Part shown: one piece after another, positions 18,061 to 27,008 of the stretch | Layout: each line of letters opens with the position of its first letter | Position numbering within the stretch: position 1 is the stretch's first letter | NCBI GenBank assembly: GCA_910584965.1 | Contig: CAJUDZ010000012.1 | Coordinates: forward strand, 38,634-102,633 | Reading direction: 5' to 3' | Source of the DNA: an uncultured Lachnospiraceae bacterium | Lineage (GTDB): Bacteria > Bacillota > Clostridia > Lachnospirales > Lachnospiraceae | DNA length: 64,000 bases | Notes under the pieces: model-generated | The model's database searches: none | Told to the model about the DNA's origin: nothing | What the model saw: the letters and a program-made list of their open reading frames with translations, nothing else | Position numbers and translations under genes: made by a program

Positions 18061-20556
18061 ATGAACAAAAAACTGTACAAATTAATGAACTGGGCTGAGA
18101 TCGAGGGCATTATCTATTCGGAGTCGGATGAACCGCATAAAGTGCTCGGAGCACATGTATCAGGCGGCAATATTGTGATTCAGGCTTTTTTCCCGGAGGC
18201 GGAAAAGGTGCGTATCCAGCCGGAAACAGGGGATAAGAGCTATCAGATGGAATGCGTTGATGAATCGGGCTATTTTGCGGCGATGATTCCGGGAAAAATG
18301 CTTTTTCCCTATGAATATATCGTGGAATATAAAGACGGCTCTTTGAAAAAGGTGAAAGACGCCTATAATTTTAAACCGCAGATTACAAAAGAGGACACGG
18401 AAAAGTTTAACGCCGGCATTCATTATACGGTTTATGAGAAGTTGGGAGCGCATCCGATGAAAATTGACGGTACGGAGGGCGTTTATTTTGCCGTCTGGGC
18501 GCCGAATGCGGTGCGCGTCAGCACGGTCGGGGATTTTAACGGCTGGGACGGCAGAGTGCATCAGATGAGAAGGCTCTGGGATTCCGGTATTTTTGAAATT
18601 TTTATTCCCGGGGTGCGGGAGGGAGAATGCTATAAATTTGAATTGAAGGCGAAAGGCGGCATGACTTATCTGAAAGCCGATCCGTATGCATTCGGACAGC
18701 AGCTCCGGCCGGAAACGGCTTCCGTTGTCAGATCGCTTGACGGTTTTGAGTGGGAAGACGGCAAATGGATGAAGAACCGTAAGAAGGAACACGGTGCAGA
18801 CTCTCCGATCAGCATCTATGAACTTTATCTCGGCTCTTTTGCGAGAAAAGAAGGAGAAAATCCTTATCTGAATTACCGGGAGCTGGCACCCGGAATCATC
18901 GATTATGTGAAAAAAATGAATTATACCCATGTGGAGCTGATGCCGGTAATGGAGCATCCTTTTGACGGTTCCTGGGGGTATCAGGTCATCGGTTATTATG
19001 CGCCGACGGCCCGCTATGGTACGGCGGATGATTTCATGTATTTCATGAATGAGCTGCATAAAGCCGGCATTGGTGTCATATTAGACTGGGTTCCGGCCCA
19101 TTTTCCGAGGGATACGCACGGATTGTCCAACTTTGACGGGACATGCCTCTATGAGCATGCGGATCCGCGTCAGGGAAGCCATCCGCACTGGGGGACGCTC
19201 ATTTATAACTACGGCCGCCCGGAGGTTCGAAATTATCTGATCGCCAATGCTCTCTACTGGATAGAACAGTATCATGCGGACGGTATCCGCATGGATGCCG
19301 TGGCTTCCATGCTTTATCTGGATTACGGCAAGAACAGCGGCGAATGGGTTGCCAATATGTATGGCGGCAACGAAAATCTGGAAGCGGTGGAATTTTTGAA
19401 ACATTTAAATTCCATTGTGAAAAAAAGAGACGAAGGCGTGCTGCTGATCGCCGAGGAATCGACCGCATGGCCGAAGGTTACGGGAGATGTAAGGGACGAC
19501 GGTCTGGGATTCGACTTAAAGTGGAATATGGGCTTTATGAACGATTATTTGAGCTATATTAAGACGGATCCTTATTTCCGGTCAGGCTGCCATAATAATC
19601 TGACATTCAGCATGATTTATGCGTACAGTGAGAAATTCATTCTTGTCTTTTCCCATGACGAAGTCGTACACGGAAAAGCGACAATGCTTGGAAAGATGCC
19701 GGGAGAACGGAAAGAACAGTTCGCGAATCTGCGTCTGACCTATGCGTATCTGATGACTCATCCCGGCAAAAAACTGCTTTTCATGGGACAGGACATCGGG
19801 GAGTATGACGAATGGAACGAAGACCGCGCGGTACAGTGGGAATTGCTGGAAAAAGACGATCATCAGAAACTGAACAGACTGATTTCCGATCTGAATAAGA
19901 TGTATACGACAATGCCGGCTATGTATCAGAAAGATGATTCCTGGGAAGGCTTCGAGTGGATTAACTGCATTACGCCGCAGTCCTGCATGCTTTCCTATCT
20001 GCGTAAAGCGGAAAAGACGGAAGACACGCTGGTGGTTGTTGCAAATTTCGCCAATGCGAAACAGGAATTTACGATCGGGGTTCCCTATGAGGGAAAATAC
20101 AGGGAAATTTTGAATACGGATGCGAGAACTTACGGCGGAAGCGGTTGTGTCAATGAAAAAGAGATAAAAACGCTGGAACAGGAGTGGGATGGCAAGCCCT
20201 ATGCGATTGAAATGATCAGCGCGCCTCTTTCCATCAGCATTTTCGCCTTTACCCCGTATACGCCGGAAGAAAAGGCGGAGATAGAAGCGGCCAAAGCGGA
20301 AGCGCTGCGGAAAGCGAAGGAAGAAAAAGAGAGACGGGAAGCGGAAGAAGCGGCCAAAATAACCGCAATGGAAGCAGAGAAAGCGAAAGAGGCGGCCAAA
20401 AGGGCATCGAAAGAAGCGCGGGAAAAAGCGAAGGCGGCCAACGAAGCGGCAGAACGCCTGAAAAAGATTCTCGCGAAAGAAAAAGACAATGTGAAAGAAT
20501 CGGCCAAAGAGACACCCGTCAGGAAAAGCAGAACAAAACAGGGCGAAAAGAAGTAA
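18061..20556 (+). CDS. glgB: 1,4-alpha-glucan branching enzyme with a charged C-terminal extension
   Basis: Makes alpha-1,6 branches in glycogen. The first 730 residues follow the family: two N-terminal CBM48-like modules (WAPNAVRVSTVGDFNGWDG at about 143), the GH13 barrel, then a C-terminal beta domain. Catalytic residues are visible in GIRMDAVASM (nucleophile Asp), LLIAEESTAWP (Glu) and VFSHDEVVHGK (Asp). What is unusual is the last 95 residues or so (about 735-831), almost all Ala/Lys/Glu/Arg and strongly coiled-coil or single-helix. Typical GlgB ends near 630-730. AAAGGAG precedes the ATG. No other glg genes lie in the window; the next gene is an MscS channel. Confidence 0.95.
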   Translation: MNKKLYKLMNWAEIEGIIYSESDEPHKVLGAHVSGGNIVIQAFFPEAEKVRIQPETGDKSYQMECVDESGYFAAMIPGKMLFPYEYIVEYKDGSLKKVKDAYNFKPQITKEDTEKFNAGIHYTVYEKLGAHPMKIDGTEGVYFAVWAPNAVRVSTVGDFNGWDGRVHQMRRLWDSGIFEIFIPGVREGECYKFELKAKGGMTYLKADPYAFGQQLRPETASVVRSLDGFEWEDGKWMKNRKKEHGADSPISIYELYLGSFARKEGENPYLNYRELAPGIIDYVKKMNYTHVELMPVMEHPFDGSWGYQVIGYYAPTARYGTADDFMYFMNELHKAGIGVILDWVPAHFPRDTHGLSNFDGTCLYEHADPRQGSHPHWGTLIYNYGRPEVRNYLIANALYWIEQYHADGIRMDAVASMLYLDYGKNSGEWVANMYGGNENLEAVEFLKHLNSIVKKRDEGVLLIAEESTAWPKVTGDVRDDGLGFDLKWNMGFMNDYLSYIKTDPYFRSGCHNNLTFSMIYAYSEKFILVFSHDEVVHGKATMLGKMPGERKEQFANLRLTYAYLMTHPGKKLLFMGQDIGEYDEWNEDRAVQWELLEKDDHQKLNRLISDLNKMYTTMPAMYQKDDSWEGFEWINCITPQSCMLSYLRKAEKTEDTLVVVANFANAKQEFTIGVPYEGKYREILNTDARTYGGSGCVNEKEIKTLEQEWDGKPYAIEMISAPLSISIFAFTPYTPEEKAEIEAAKAEALRKAKEEKERREAEEAAKITAMEAEKAKEAAKRASKEAREKAKAANEAAERLKKILAKEKDNVKESAKETPVRKSRTKQGEKK

Positions 20557-20589
20557 ACCGGAAAACGGGCAATAAAAAGGAGGAACGGG

Positions 20590-21450
20590 ATGACGGAATT
20601 TGAAACCATAACAGGCGAAACGGTGGACGTGGGGCTGATACAGTCCTTTATACAGGAGCTGCCTGAAAAGGCGCTGCGGTTCGGCGTCCGGGTACTGCTT
20701 GCGCTGCTTGTTTTTGTGATAGGCGCACAACTGATCAAGCTGGTCTGCAAGATTTTAAAAAAGTCCATGCAGCGCGGGAATGCCGACGTGGGCGTCATTC
20801 AGTTCCTCAGCTCCTTTGTCAGGATTTCGCTTTATGTATTGCTGGTATTTTTTATCGCTTCGGGATTCGGGCTGGATGCGGCAAGCGTGGTAGCGCTGCT
20901 CGGTTCCGCTGGTGTGGCGATCGGCCTCGCGGTACAGGGAAGTCTGTCCAATTTTGCGGGGGGCGTGCTGATCCTGTTATTGAAACCTTTTAAAGTGGGA
21001 GACTATATCGTTGCCGGGAACGGAAATGAAGGAACCGTCATGGAAATCCAGATTTTCTATACAAAACTCACGACCGCCGATAATCGGCTGGTTGTGATTC
21101 CGAACGGCGATTTGTCTAATTCCAGCATGATCAATGCCAGCGCCATGCCGACCCGCCGTATCGACATTTCGGCAGGCATTTCCTATGACGCGGATATCCG
21201 CAGGGCGCGGGAAGTCCTTCTGGAACTGCTGGAGAAAGACGAGAAGGTTTTGCAGAACATGGATAAAAAGGTGTTTGTCGATTCTCTCGGGGACAGCGCG
21301 GTTATGCTCGGCGTGCGCTGTCATGTTGCCGCGGAGGATTTCTGGGAGACCAAATGGCGGCTTACGGAAAACATCAAATATGCGCTGGACGGGGCGGAAA
21401 TTTCGATTCCTTACAATCAGCTGGATGTGCATTTGAAAGGCCAGGCATAG
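20590..21450 (+). CDS. mscS: Small-conductance mechanosensitive channel (MscS family)
   Basis: Channel that releases solutes on hypo-osmotic shock. It has 286 residues and three hydrophobic segments (about 28-55, 73-98, 100-125). The pore helix is Gly/Ala-rich (ALLGSAGVAIGLAVQGSLSNFAGGV), followed by the cytoplasmic beta domain (VGDYIVAGNGNEGTVMEIQIFYT) and an alpha/beta cage. This is the minimal MscS size. AAAAGGAGGAAC precedes the ATG. It is 33 nt after glgB and may be cotranscribed. The name denotes the family; it could equally be called YkuT-like. Confidence 0.92.
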   Translation: MTEFETITGETVDVGLIQSFIQELPEKALRFGVRVLLALLVFVIGAQLIKLVCKILKKSMQRGNADVGVIQFLSSFVRISLYVLLVFFIASGFGLDAASVVALLGSAGVAIGLAVQGSLSNFAGGVLILLLKPFKVGDYIVAGNGNEGTVMEIQIFYTKLTTADNRLVVIPNGDLSNSSMINASAMPTRRIDISAGISYDADIRRAREVLLELLEKDEKVLQNMDKKVFVDSLGDSAVMLGVRCHVAAEDFWETKWRLTENIKYALDGAEISIPYNQLDVHLKGQA

Positions 21451-21521
21451 GCAGGCAGACGGAAAGATGCGGAGCACATGAGAAAAAAATAAAAAATTTC
21501 AGGAAAAAAAGAAATTACTGC

Positions 21522-21550
21522 TTGCCAAAAAGGAGATTACCCGTTATAAT
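21522..21550 (+). promoter_or_regulatory. Promoter for the tRNA-Thr gene
   Basis: TTGCCA and a perfect TATAAT with a 17-nt spacer end 21 nt before the tRNA, as expected for a stable RNA promoter. Confidence 0.75.
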
Positions 21551-21571
21551 AATTTTTGTGCTCAGGCATAA

Positions 21572-21644
21572 GCTGGAATAGCGCAGTCGGTAGCGCAACT
21601 GATTCGTAATCAGTAGGTCGAGGGTTCGAGTCCCTTTTCCAGCT
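21572..21644 (+). tRNA. tRNA-Thr (anticodon CGU)
   Basis: A full cloverleaf can be drawn: acceptor GCTGGAA/TTCCAGC, D-stem GCGC/GCGC, anticodon stem ACTGA/TCAGT with loop TTCGTAA, variable AGGTC, and T-stem GAGGG/CCCTT (one G-T pair) with TTCGAGT. The anticodon CGT reads ACG (Thr), and the G1-C72, C2-G71 pairs agree with threonine identity. CCA is not encoded. It has its own promoter and terminator. Confidence 0.95.
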
Positions 21645-21675
21645 TTCAGCAAGTCCATGTTAAAGAGTCCGAACG

Positions 21676-21725
21676 AAAATGCTTTGTAAAGTATATTGCC
21701 AATTATATACTTTACAAAGCATTTT
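21676..21725 (+). terminator. Terminator after tRNA-Thr
   Basis: A perfect 21-bp inverted repeat (21676-21696 with 21705-21725; core GCTTTGTAAAGTATAT) has an 8-nt loop and ends in a T run. Confidence 0.85.
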
Positions 21726-21802
21726 TGTTAAGTGTTTGATACTAAGAAGCCGATAAAGAAAACCGCAAAGGCATCGCGAAGGAGCTGTCCGCAAAATTTT
21801 CC

Positions 21803-21831
21803 TTGCTTTTTTCCGCTTAATATGATAAATT
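21803..21831 (+). promoter_or_regulatory. Promoter for rplS
   Basis: TTGCTT, a 17-nt spacer and TAAATT stand 73 nt before the rplS start. The short leader could form a weak GATG...CATC helix, but I cannot show that it is an L19 autoregulatory leader. Confidence 0.55.
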
Positions 21832-21904
21832 ATTACTGTTGCGAATAAGATGGTCCTCTGTTACAGAATGTATTAAGAACATCCAGATGATTTAGGAGGG
21901 AAAT

Positions 21905-22252
21905 ATGAACGAGATTATTAAAGAAATTGAAGCGGCTCAGGTCAAAGAGAAAGTTGATGCGTTTAACGTAGGCGATACCGTTAAGGTCTATGGTAAGATC
22001 AAGGAAGGTAACCGCGAAAGAATCCAGATTTTTGAAGGAACCGTATTAAAGAGACAGGGCGGAAGCAACAGAGAAACATTTACCGTAAGAAAATTATCCA
22101 ACGGTGTAGGCGTTGAGAAAACGTGGCCGCTTCATTCTCCGAATGTTGAGAAGATCGAAGTGGTAAGAAGAGGTAAGGTAAGACGGGCGAAACTGAATTA
22201 TCTGAGAGAACGTGTTGGAAAGAAAGCGAAAGTAAAAGAACTGGTAAAATAA
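21905..22252 (+). CDS. rplS: 50S ribosomal protein L19
   Basis: Large-subunit protein at the 30S/50S interface. The 115-residue sequence has the family core VGDTVKVYGKIKEGNRERIQ and the C-terminal basic stretch KVRRAKLNYLRER. A consensus TTAGGAGGGAA site stands before the ATG. It has its own promoter and terminator, and starts the conserved rplS-lepB-rbgA-rnhB neighbourhood. Confidence 0.98.
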   Translation: MNEIIKEIEAAQVKEKVDAFNVGDTVKVYGKIKEGNRERIQIFEGTVLKRQGGSNRETFTVRKLSNGVGVEKTWPLHSPNVEKIEVVRRGKVRRAKLNYLRERVGKKAKVKELVK

Positions 22253-22264
22253 GTATGAATCCGG

Positions 22265-22300
22265 ACAGTTACCTTGAAGCAATTTAGGGTAACTGTTTTT
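22265..22300 (+). terminator. Terminator after rplS
   Basis: ACAGTTACC (22265-22273) pairs with GGTAACTGT (22288-22296), followed by T4. Leakage would feed lepB downstream. Confidence 0.75.
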
Positions 22301-22352
22301 GTACGTGCGCATTACGGTGCGTATTCACGCAGAGAAAGGCATGTGAGTCAGA

Positions 22353-22937
22353 TTGGCGAGAAGAAAAGGGCTGCATTTTTATCAGAAGGAAAAGAAAATA
22401 AATTCTTCTCTGTTAAAGGACATATTTGAAATGATGATCGGAACCTTTGTTGCGGTTTTTCTGGCGGTGGCGCTGACCTGGTTTGTCGGTATGAGAACGA
22501 GTGTGATCGGGGATTCCATGGAACCGGCGCTGAGCAGCGGCCAGGAAATTCTGATTAACCGGTTCCAGTATAAATTATCCTCGCCCAAGAGGGGAGATGT
22601 CGTCGTGTTTCTTCCGAACGGCAATCAGAATACGCATTTCTATGTGAAAAGAATCATTGCGCTGCCCGGTGAGACGATACAGATTGTGAATGGAAAGGTC
22701 TATATCAACGGAGAATTGTCGGAGGAAGACGAGCGGTTTGATAAAATAATCGATCCCGGAATTGCCGGAAATGAAATAACGCTTGGAGGAAACGAATATT
22801 TTGTTCTCGGAGACAACCGAAACAGCAGCGAAGACAGCCGGTCAGGCAACATCGGGCCGATTGCAAAAAGCACTATTATCGGAAAAGCCTGGTTCCATTT
22901 AAAAGACGGGGAGGGCAAAATCGGTTTTATCGAATAA
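22353..22937 (+). CDS. lepB: Signal peptidase I (first copy)
   Basis: Membrane serine protease that removes signal peptides. It has 194 residues: a basic N-terminus, one membrane segment (about 27-46), the catalytic Ser in GDSMEPALSSG and the catalytic Lys in FYVKRIIALPGE. The family motifs GDNRNSSEDSR and GKAWFHL follow. The start is TTG, 13 nt from AAAGG; between them an ATG is followed directly by TGA. The first in-frame ATG is inside the membrane segment, so TTG is preferred. A second, diverged signal peptidase gene lies 884 nt downstream beyond rbgA. Confidence 0.92.
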   Translation: MARRKGLHFYQKEKKINSSLLKDIFEMMIGTFVAVFLAVALTWFVGMRTSVIGDSMEPALSSGQEILINRFQYKLSSPKRGDVVVFLPNGNQNTHFYVKRIIALPGETIQIVNGKVYINGELSEEDERFDKIIDPGIAGNEITLGGNEYFVLGDNRNSSEDSRSGNIGPIAKSTIIGKAWFHLKDGEGKIGFIE

Positions 22938-22966
22938 CAGCGTCAGAAGAAAGGTATGGTATTAGG

Positions 22967-23812
22967 TTGAACTATCAATGGTATCCCGGTCATATGACAA
23001 AGGCAAAGCGCATGATGCAGGAAAATATCGGGCTGATCGATCTGGTGATCGAACTGGTGGATGCGAGAATCCCTTTGAGCAGCCGCAATCCCGACATCGA
23101 TGAGCTTGGGAAGAACAAAGCAAGGCTGATTTTGTTAAACAAGGCTGATCTTGCGGACGAAACATGCAATAAAGAATGGATTGCCTATTTTAAGAAAAAG
23201 GGTTTTCATGTGCTGGAGATCAACGCGAGAACCGGAAGCGGAATCAAAGGCGTCCAGGGAGCGGTCAGGGAAGCCTGCCGCGAGAAAATTGAGAGAGACC
23301 GGAAAAAAGGGATTGTAAACAGGCCGGTGCGTGCGATCGTGGTCGGCATTCCCAATGTGGGAAAATCCACTTTCATCAATTCCATCGCCGGGAAGGCGTG
23401 CGCGAAAACCGGAAATAAACCGGGCGTTACGAAAGGAAAACAATGGATTCGGCTGAACAAAGAACTGGAACTGTTAGATACGCCGGGCATTCTCTGGCCC
23501 AGGTTTGACAGTCAGGAAGTGGGACGGAATCTTGCCTTTATCGGCTCCATGAATGATGAAATTCTGCAGATGACAGAACTTGCAATGGACTTAATCGCCT
23601 GTTTGATGGTACACTATAAAGAAGAGCTTACGGCACGTTACCGGCTGTCGGAGGATGCGGCGGCGCCGCTTCAGATTTACGAGCAAATCTGTGAGAGCAG
23701 AAAGTGCTATAAAAAAGGCGGGGAAATTGATTATGAGAAAGGCGCTCTGCTTTTGCTGGATGATTTCAGAAGCGGAAGAATAGGAAGAATCTCGCTGGAA
23801 AGGCATGGTTAA
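22967..23812 (+). CDS. rbgA: Ribosome biogenesis GTPase RbgA (YlqF)
   Basis: Circularly permuted GTPase needed for late 50S assembly. The permuted order is visible: G4 motif LLNKADLAD (residues about 54-62) before G1 GIPNVGKSTFINS (about 127) and G3 LLDTPGILWP. The family N-terminus NYQWYPGHMTKAKRMM is present. The start is TTG; a 4-codon upstream frame (ATG right after AAAGG) ends in a TGA that overlaps this TTG, suggesting coupled initiation. The 281-residue length is normal. It lies between the two signal peptidase genes. Confidence 0.96.
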   Translation: MNYQWYPGHMTKAKRMMQENIGLIDLVIELVDARIPLSSRNPDIDELGKNKARLILLNKADLADETCNKEWIAYFKKKGFHVLEINARTGSGIKGVQGAVREACREKIERDRKKGIVNRPVRAIVVGIPNVGKSTFINSIAGKACAKTGNKPGVTKGKQWIRLNKELELLDTPGILWPRFDSQEVGRNLAFIGSMNDEILQMTELAMDLIACLMVHYKEELTARYRLSEDAAAPLQIYEQICESRKCYKKGGEIDYEKGALLLLDDFRSGRIGRISLERHG

Positions 23813-23820
23813 TAGATGTG

Positions 23821-24360
23821 ATGAAAAGGGTATTACGGGAAATATTGAGTACCAGCCTGTATCTTCTGGTGGTATTGTGCCTGGTTTATCTGGTGATTCA
23901 TTTTGTCGGACAGAGAACGCAGGTGAGCGGCAGTTCCATGGAGCCGCAGCTTCGCCATGAAGATAATCTGATTGTGGATAAAATTACATATCGCTTCAGA
24001 GAACCGGAGCGTTTTGATATTATTGTATTTCCTTTTGCGTATGAAGACAATACATTTTATATTAAGCGTATCATCGGGCTTCCGGGGGAAACGATTCAGA
24101 TCGACCGGGACGGCAATATCTACATAGACGGAGAAATTCTGGAAGAAGGCTATGGAAAAGAGGTCATTCAGGAGCCGGGGCGGGCTTATGAGCCGATTAC
24201 GCTTGGGGAAGATGAATATTTTGTGCTCGGGGATAACCGGAATAACAGTTCCGACAGCAGGGATATGTCGGTCGGGAACATCAAAAGGGATAATATTATC
24301 GGCCGTGCATGGCTCAGAATATGGCCGTTCGACCGGTTCGGGTTTATTAAACACAGGTGA
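23821..24360 (+). CDS. lepB: Signal peptidase I (second copy)
   Basis: A 179-residue signal peptidase I with an N-terminal membrane segment (about 10-28), catalytic Ser in GSSMEPQLRHED, catalytic Lys in FYIKRIIGLPGE, then GDNRNNSSDSRD and the C-terminal GRAWLRIWPFDRFG. It is clearly diverged from the first copy, so it is not a recent duplicate; different substrate preference is possible. An in-frame GTG immediately before the ATG is an alternative start. The stop codon is 7 nt from the rnhB start. Confidence 0.92.
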   Translation: MKRVLREILSTSLYLLVVLCLVYLVIHFVGQRTQVSGSSMEPQLRHEDNLIVDKITYRFREPERFDIIVFPFAYEDNTFYIKRIIGLPGETIQIDRDGNIYIDGEILEEGYGKEVIQEPGRAYEPITLGEDEYFVLGDNRNNSSDSRDMSVGNIKRDNIIGRAWLRIWPFDRFGFIKHR

Positions 24361-24367
24361 GGTACAT

Positions 24368-25129
24368 ATGGCGGAATCAATACGGGAAATTAAAGAGAAA
24401 TTACAGGCAGCTGATTACGAAAGGCTGCCTGATTTGTTTCAGGCTTACGAACAGGATGAGAGATCCGGCGTCAGGATGGAAGTGGAAAAGGCGAAGAAGC
24501 GCCTGGCGGCTTATGAAAAAGAACTTGTACGGATAGAAGGACTGAAGATTTATGAAAGAAAATATGCTGCTTTCGGAAGCATCTGCGGCATTGACGAGGC
24601 AGGAAGGGGGCCGCTTGCAGGGCCTGTCGTGGCCGGCGCCGTTATTTTACCTGAAAATTGTGACATTTTATATATCAACGATTCCAAGAAACTGTCCGAA
24701 AAAAAAAGAGAAGAGCTTTATGATGTGATTATGGAAAAAGCGGTTGCTGTGGGAATCGGTTACAGCACGCCGGAGCGTATTGACGAGATCAATATTTTGC
24801 AGGCGACTTACGAGGCGATGCGGGAGGCTGTGGCCGGGTTGTCCGTTCAGCCCGGTATTCTCTTAAATGATGCGGTCACGATTCCTCAGATACCCATAAA
24901 ACAGGTGCCGATCATCAAAGGAGACGCCAAGAGCATTTCCATCGGTGCGGCAAGTATCATAGCGAAGGTGACAAGGGACCGCCTGATGGTGCAGTACGAC
25001 AGTATTTTTCCGGAATATGGATTCGCCTCCAATAAGGGATACGGCGCACAGATTCACATCGAAGCTCTGAAGAAATACGGACCATGTCCGATTCACAGAA
25101 AAACTTTTATCACACATTTTGTTTCGTGA
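24368..25129 (+). CDS. rnhB: Ribonuclease HII
   Basis: Cleaves the RNA strand of RNA-DNA hybrids and incises at single ribonucleotides. The 253-residue protein has an N-terminal helical extension of about 75 residues, seen in many Firmicute RNase HII proteins. The core begins with CGIDEAGRGPLAGPVVAGAV (catalytic Asp-Glu), with the later acidic sites in NDSKKLSEKKR and ASIIAKVTRDRLM. The frame is open much further upstream, inside lepB, but the ATG follows AGGTGAGG right after the lepB stop and gives the usual length. It overlaps the tail of the next reading frame only if that gene is read from its far-upstream TTG. Confidence 0.95.
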   Translation: MAESIREIKEKLQAADYERLPDLFQAYEQDERSGVRMEVEKAKKRLAAYEKELVRIEGLKIYERKYAAFGSICGIDEAGRGPLAGPVVAGAVILPENCDILYINDSKKLSEKKREELYDVIMEKAVAVGIGYSTPERIDEINILQATYEAMREAVAGLSVQPGILLNDAVTIPQIPIKQVPIIKGDAKSISIGAASIIAKVTRDRLMVQYDSIFPEYGFASNKGYGAQIHIEALKKYGPCPIHRKTFITHFVS

Positions 25130-25142
25130 GTGGGAGGGAACA

Positions 25143-26951
25143 TTGAATTTAGGGAATATCTTTCAGCCGAAAAATCAGGAAATCAGACAGGGCAGTCTGT
25201 CGGGAACGTCAGGAACGGCTTCGGCCGGGGAAAAAAATTACCGGGCGCAGAGCGAAATCAGGAATATGGCGCCGGGGCAGACTGTTCAGGGCGAAGTAGT
25301 GGGAAAAGACGGCAGTACGGTTCAGATTGCGCTGGATGAAGAAACGGTACTGACGGCCAGACTGGAACGGGATTTAAACATCGCGCTCGGCCAGACGATG
25401 AGTTTTGAGATAAAAGCAAACAGCGGTTCACAGATTTCTCTCGCACCGCTTTATGCCAATATGGCAAATCAGGCTACCATTCTGAAAGCATTGGCGGCGG
25501 CCGGACTGCCCGCAAGCACGAATAATATCCGGATGGTATCGAATATGATGCAGGAAGGGATGCCGATCGACAAGGATTCGATCGCCTGGGTCAGCAGACA
25601 GCTGATGGATTTTCCAAACGCCAATCCTGCTTCCGTATTGCAGATGATCCGGCTGGGCCTTCCGGTCTCGGAAATCAATATAGAACAGTTCGAAATGTAT
25701 AAAAATTACGAACACCAGATTTTGCAGAGTGCGGAGCAGATCATGGAAGAGCTTCCACAGACTTTCAGGGAACTGCTTGCGGAAGGAAAAGACGCGGAAG
25801 CGGTTTTATTTTACCAGCAGATCATCAGGGCCTTTGTCGGAGATGAGGCGGCCGGAGAAACCGTCGGAGAGCCGGGCGCCGGAACGGGTGGAAATGTCGG
25901 CGGCGCGGAAGCCGGAAACGCGGGGGGGATTGTGTCCGGGACGCCTGACCAGACGGCAGCGGCCGGAGAGGCCGGGAAGATGCCGTCCGGTGCGGATATT
26001 TTGTCAGAAGCGCTGGCGGAAGCGGCGGAGGGAGATAAAGCGGGTACAAAAGGCGTTCCGCCGGAAGCGGCCGGACAGGAAGCCGTGGAACGGGAGGCCG
26101 GCCGGGATGCGTCAGACAGTCCGGTCCTGTCTTCCAAAACATGGCAGGCGCTCGGAGATATGCTGCAGAAAATGGGGACCGATGCGGAACTGGCAAAACA
26201 GATAGGAAGCGGCAGCCTTTCGCCCAAAGCGGTTCTGACACAGATTCAACATCTGATATCGGAAAACCCCTATATGATACGGGAAGACTTTAAAGAGGAC
26301 TTAAAGTCCCTGTTTGGAAGCAGAGAATTTCGGAATCTGCTGGAAGCGGGCATGAAAAACGACTGGCTCATCAAGCCGGAAGATGTGGCGGATAAAGAAA
26401 AGGTGGAACAGCTCTATGCCAGAATCAGGGAGCAGACGGCCAGAATGGAAGAAGCGTTTCATATGGCGGGAAAGGCGGACGGCGCCGGGGCAAAGAGCGT
26501 CCAGAACCTGCAGAATAACGTGGATTTCATGAACCAGATGAACCATCTGTTTACTTATATACAGCTTCCGCTGAAAATGGCGCGAAACGAGGCCCACGGG
26601 GACCTGTATGTTTATACCAACAAAAAGAGTCTGGCCAAAAAAGACGGAAATGTCAGCGCGCTTCTTCATCTCGACATGGAAAATCTCGGGCCGTTGGACG
26701 TTTATGTGACCATGCAGAAGAATCTGAACAAGGTCAGCACCAATTTTACCGTAAAAGACGAAGCGGCGCTGAACCTGATCGCGGGTCATATCCATATCCT
26801 GAACGAACGTCTGGAAAAGCGGGGATATTCCATGAAGGCAGATTTTCAGGTCAGAAAAGAGGATGCGCCGACGAATGTGATGCAGGAAATTCTTGATCAG
26901 AATAAAAATATTTCCGTGCTGAGCAAGACGTCTTTTGATATGCGCGCTTAG
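25143..26951 (+). CDS. FliK-like (YlqG-type) protein outside a flagellar locus
   Basis: A 602-residue soluble protein. The N-terminal part is polar. A Gly/Ala/Glu-rich low-complexity linker spans about 235-325. The C-terminal 120 residues (LHLDMENLGPLDVYVTMQ through LEKRGYSMKADFQV) resemble the C-terminal domain of the flagellar hook-length protein FliK. The position after rnhB and before a FlhB-like gene matches B. subtilis ylqG. The role is unknown; control of a type III-like export switch is an inference from the family. The start is TTG, 4-5 nt after GGGAGGG; an earlier in-frame TTG overlaps rnhB. Confidence 0.72.
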   Translation: MNLGNIFQPKNQEIRQGSLSGTSGTASAGEKNYRAQSEIRNMAPGQTVQGEVVGKDGSTVQIALDEETVLTARLERDLNIALGQTMSFEIKANSGSQISLAPLYANMANQATILKALAAAGLPASTNNIRMVSNMMQEGMPIDKDSIAWVSRQLMDFPNANPASVLQMIRLGLPVSEINIEQFEMYKNYEHQILQSAEQIMEELPQTFRELLAEGKDAEAVLFYQQIIRAFVGDEAAGETVGEPGAGTGGNVGGAEAGNAGGIVSGTPDQTAAAGEAGKMPSGADILSEALAEAAEGDKAGTKGVPPEAAGQEAVEREAGRDASDSPVLSSKTWQALGDMLQKMGTDAELAKQIGSGSLSPKAVLTQIQHLISENPYMIREDFKEDLKSLFGSREFRNLLEAGMKNDWLIKPEDVADKEKVEQLYARIREQTARMEEAFHMAGKADGAGAKSVQNLQNNVDFMNQMNHLFTYIQLPLKMARNEAHGDLYVYTNKKSLAKKDGNVSALLHLDMENLGPLDVYVTMQKNLNKVSTNFTVKDEAALNLIAGHIHILNERLEKRGYSMKADFQVRKEDAPTNVMQEILDQNKNISVLSKTSFDMRA

Positions 26952-27008
26952 GTTCGCAGGCTGAGAGAAAGGCATGAGTATTATGTAAAGAGATTTGGGG
27001 GAATGCGG

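Noticed and set aside
19582..20730. 382-codon minus-strand frame opposite the glgB end
   Set aside because: The Phe/Arg/Leu repeats are the complement of the Ala/Lys/Glu tail of GlgB; no gene features.
21832..21904. L19 autoregulatory leader
   Set aside because: The leader is short and only a weak GATG...CATC pairing is visible; not enough to call the element.
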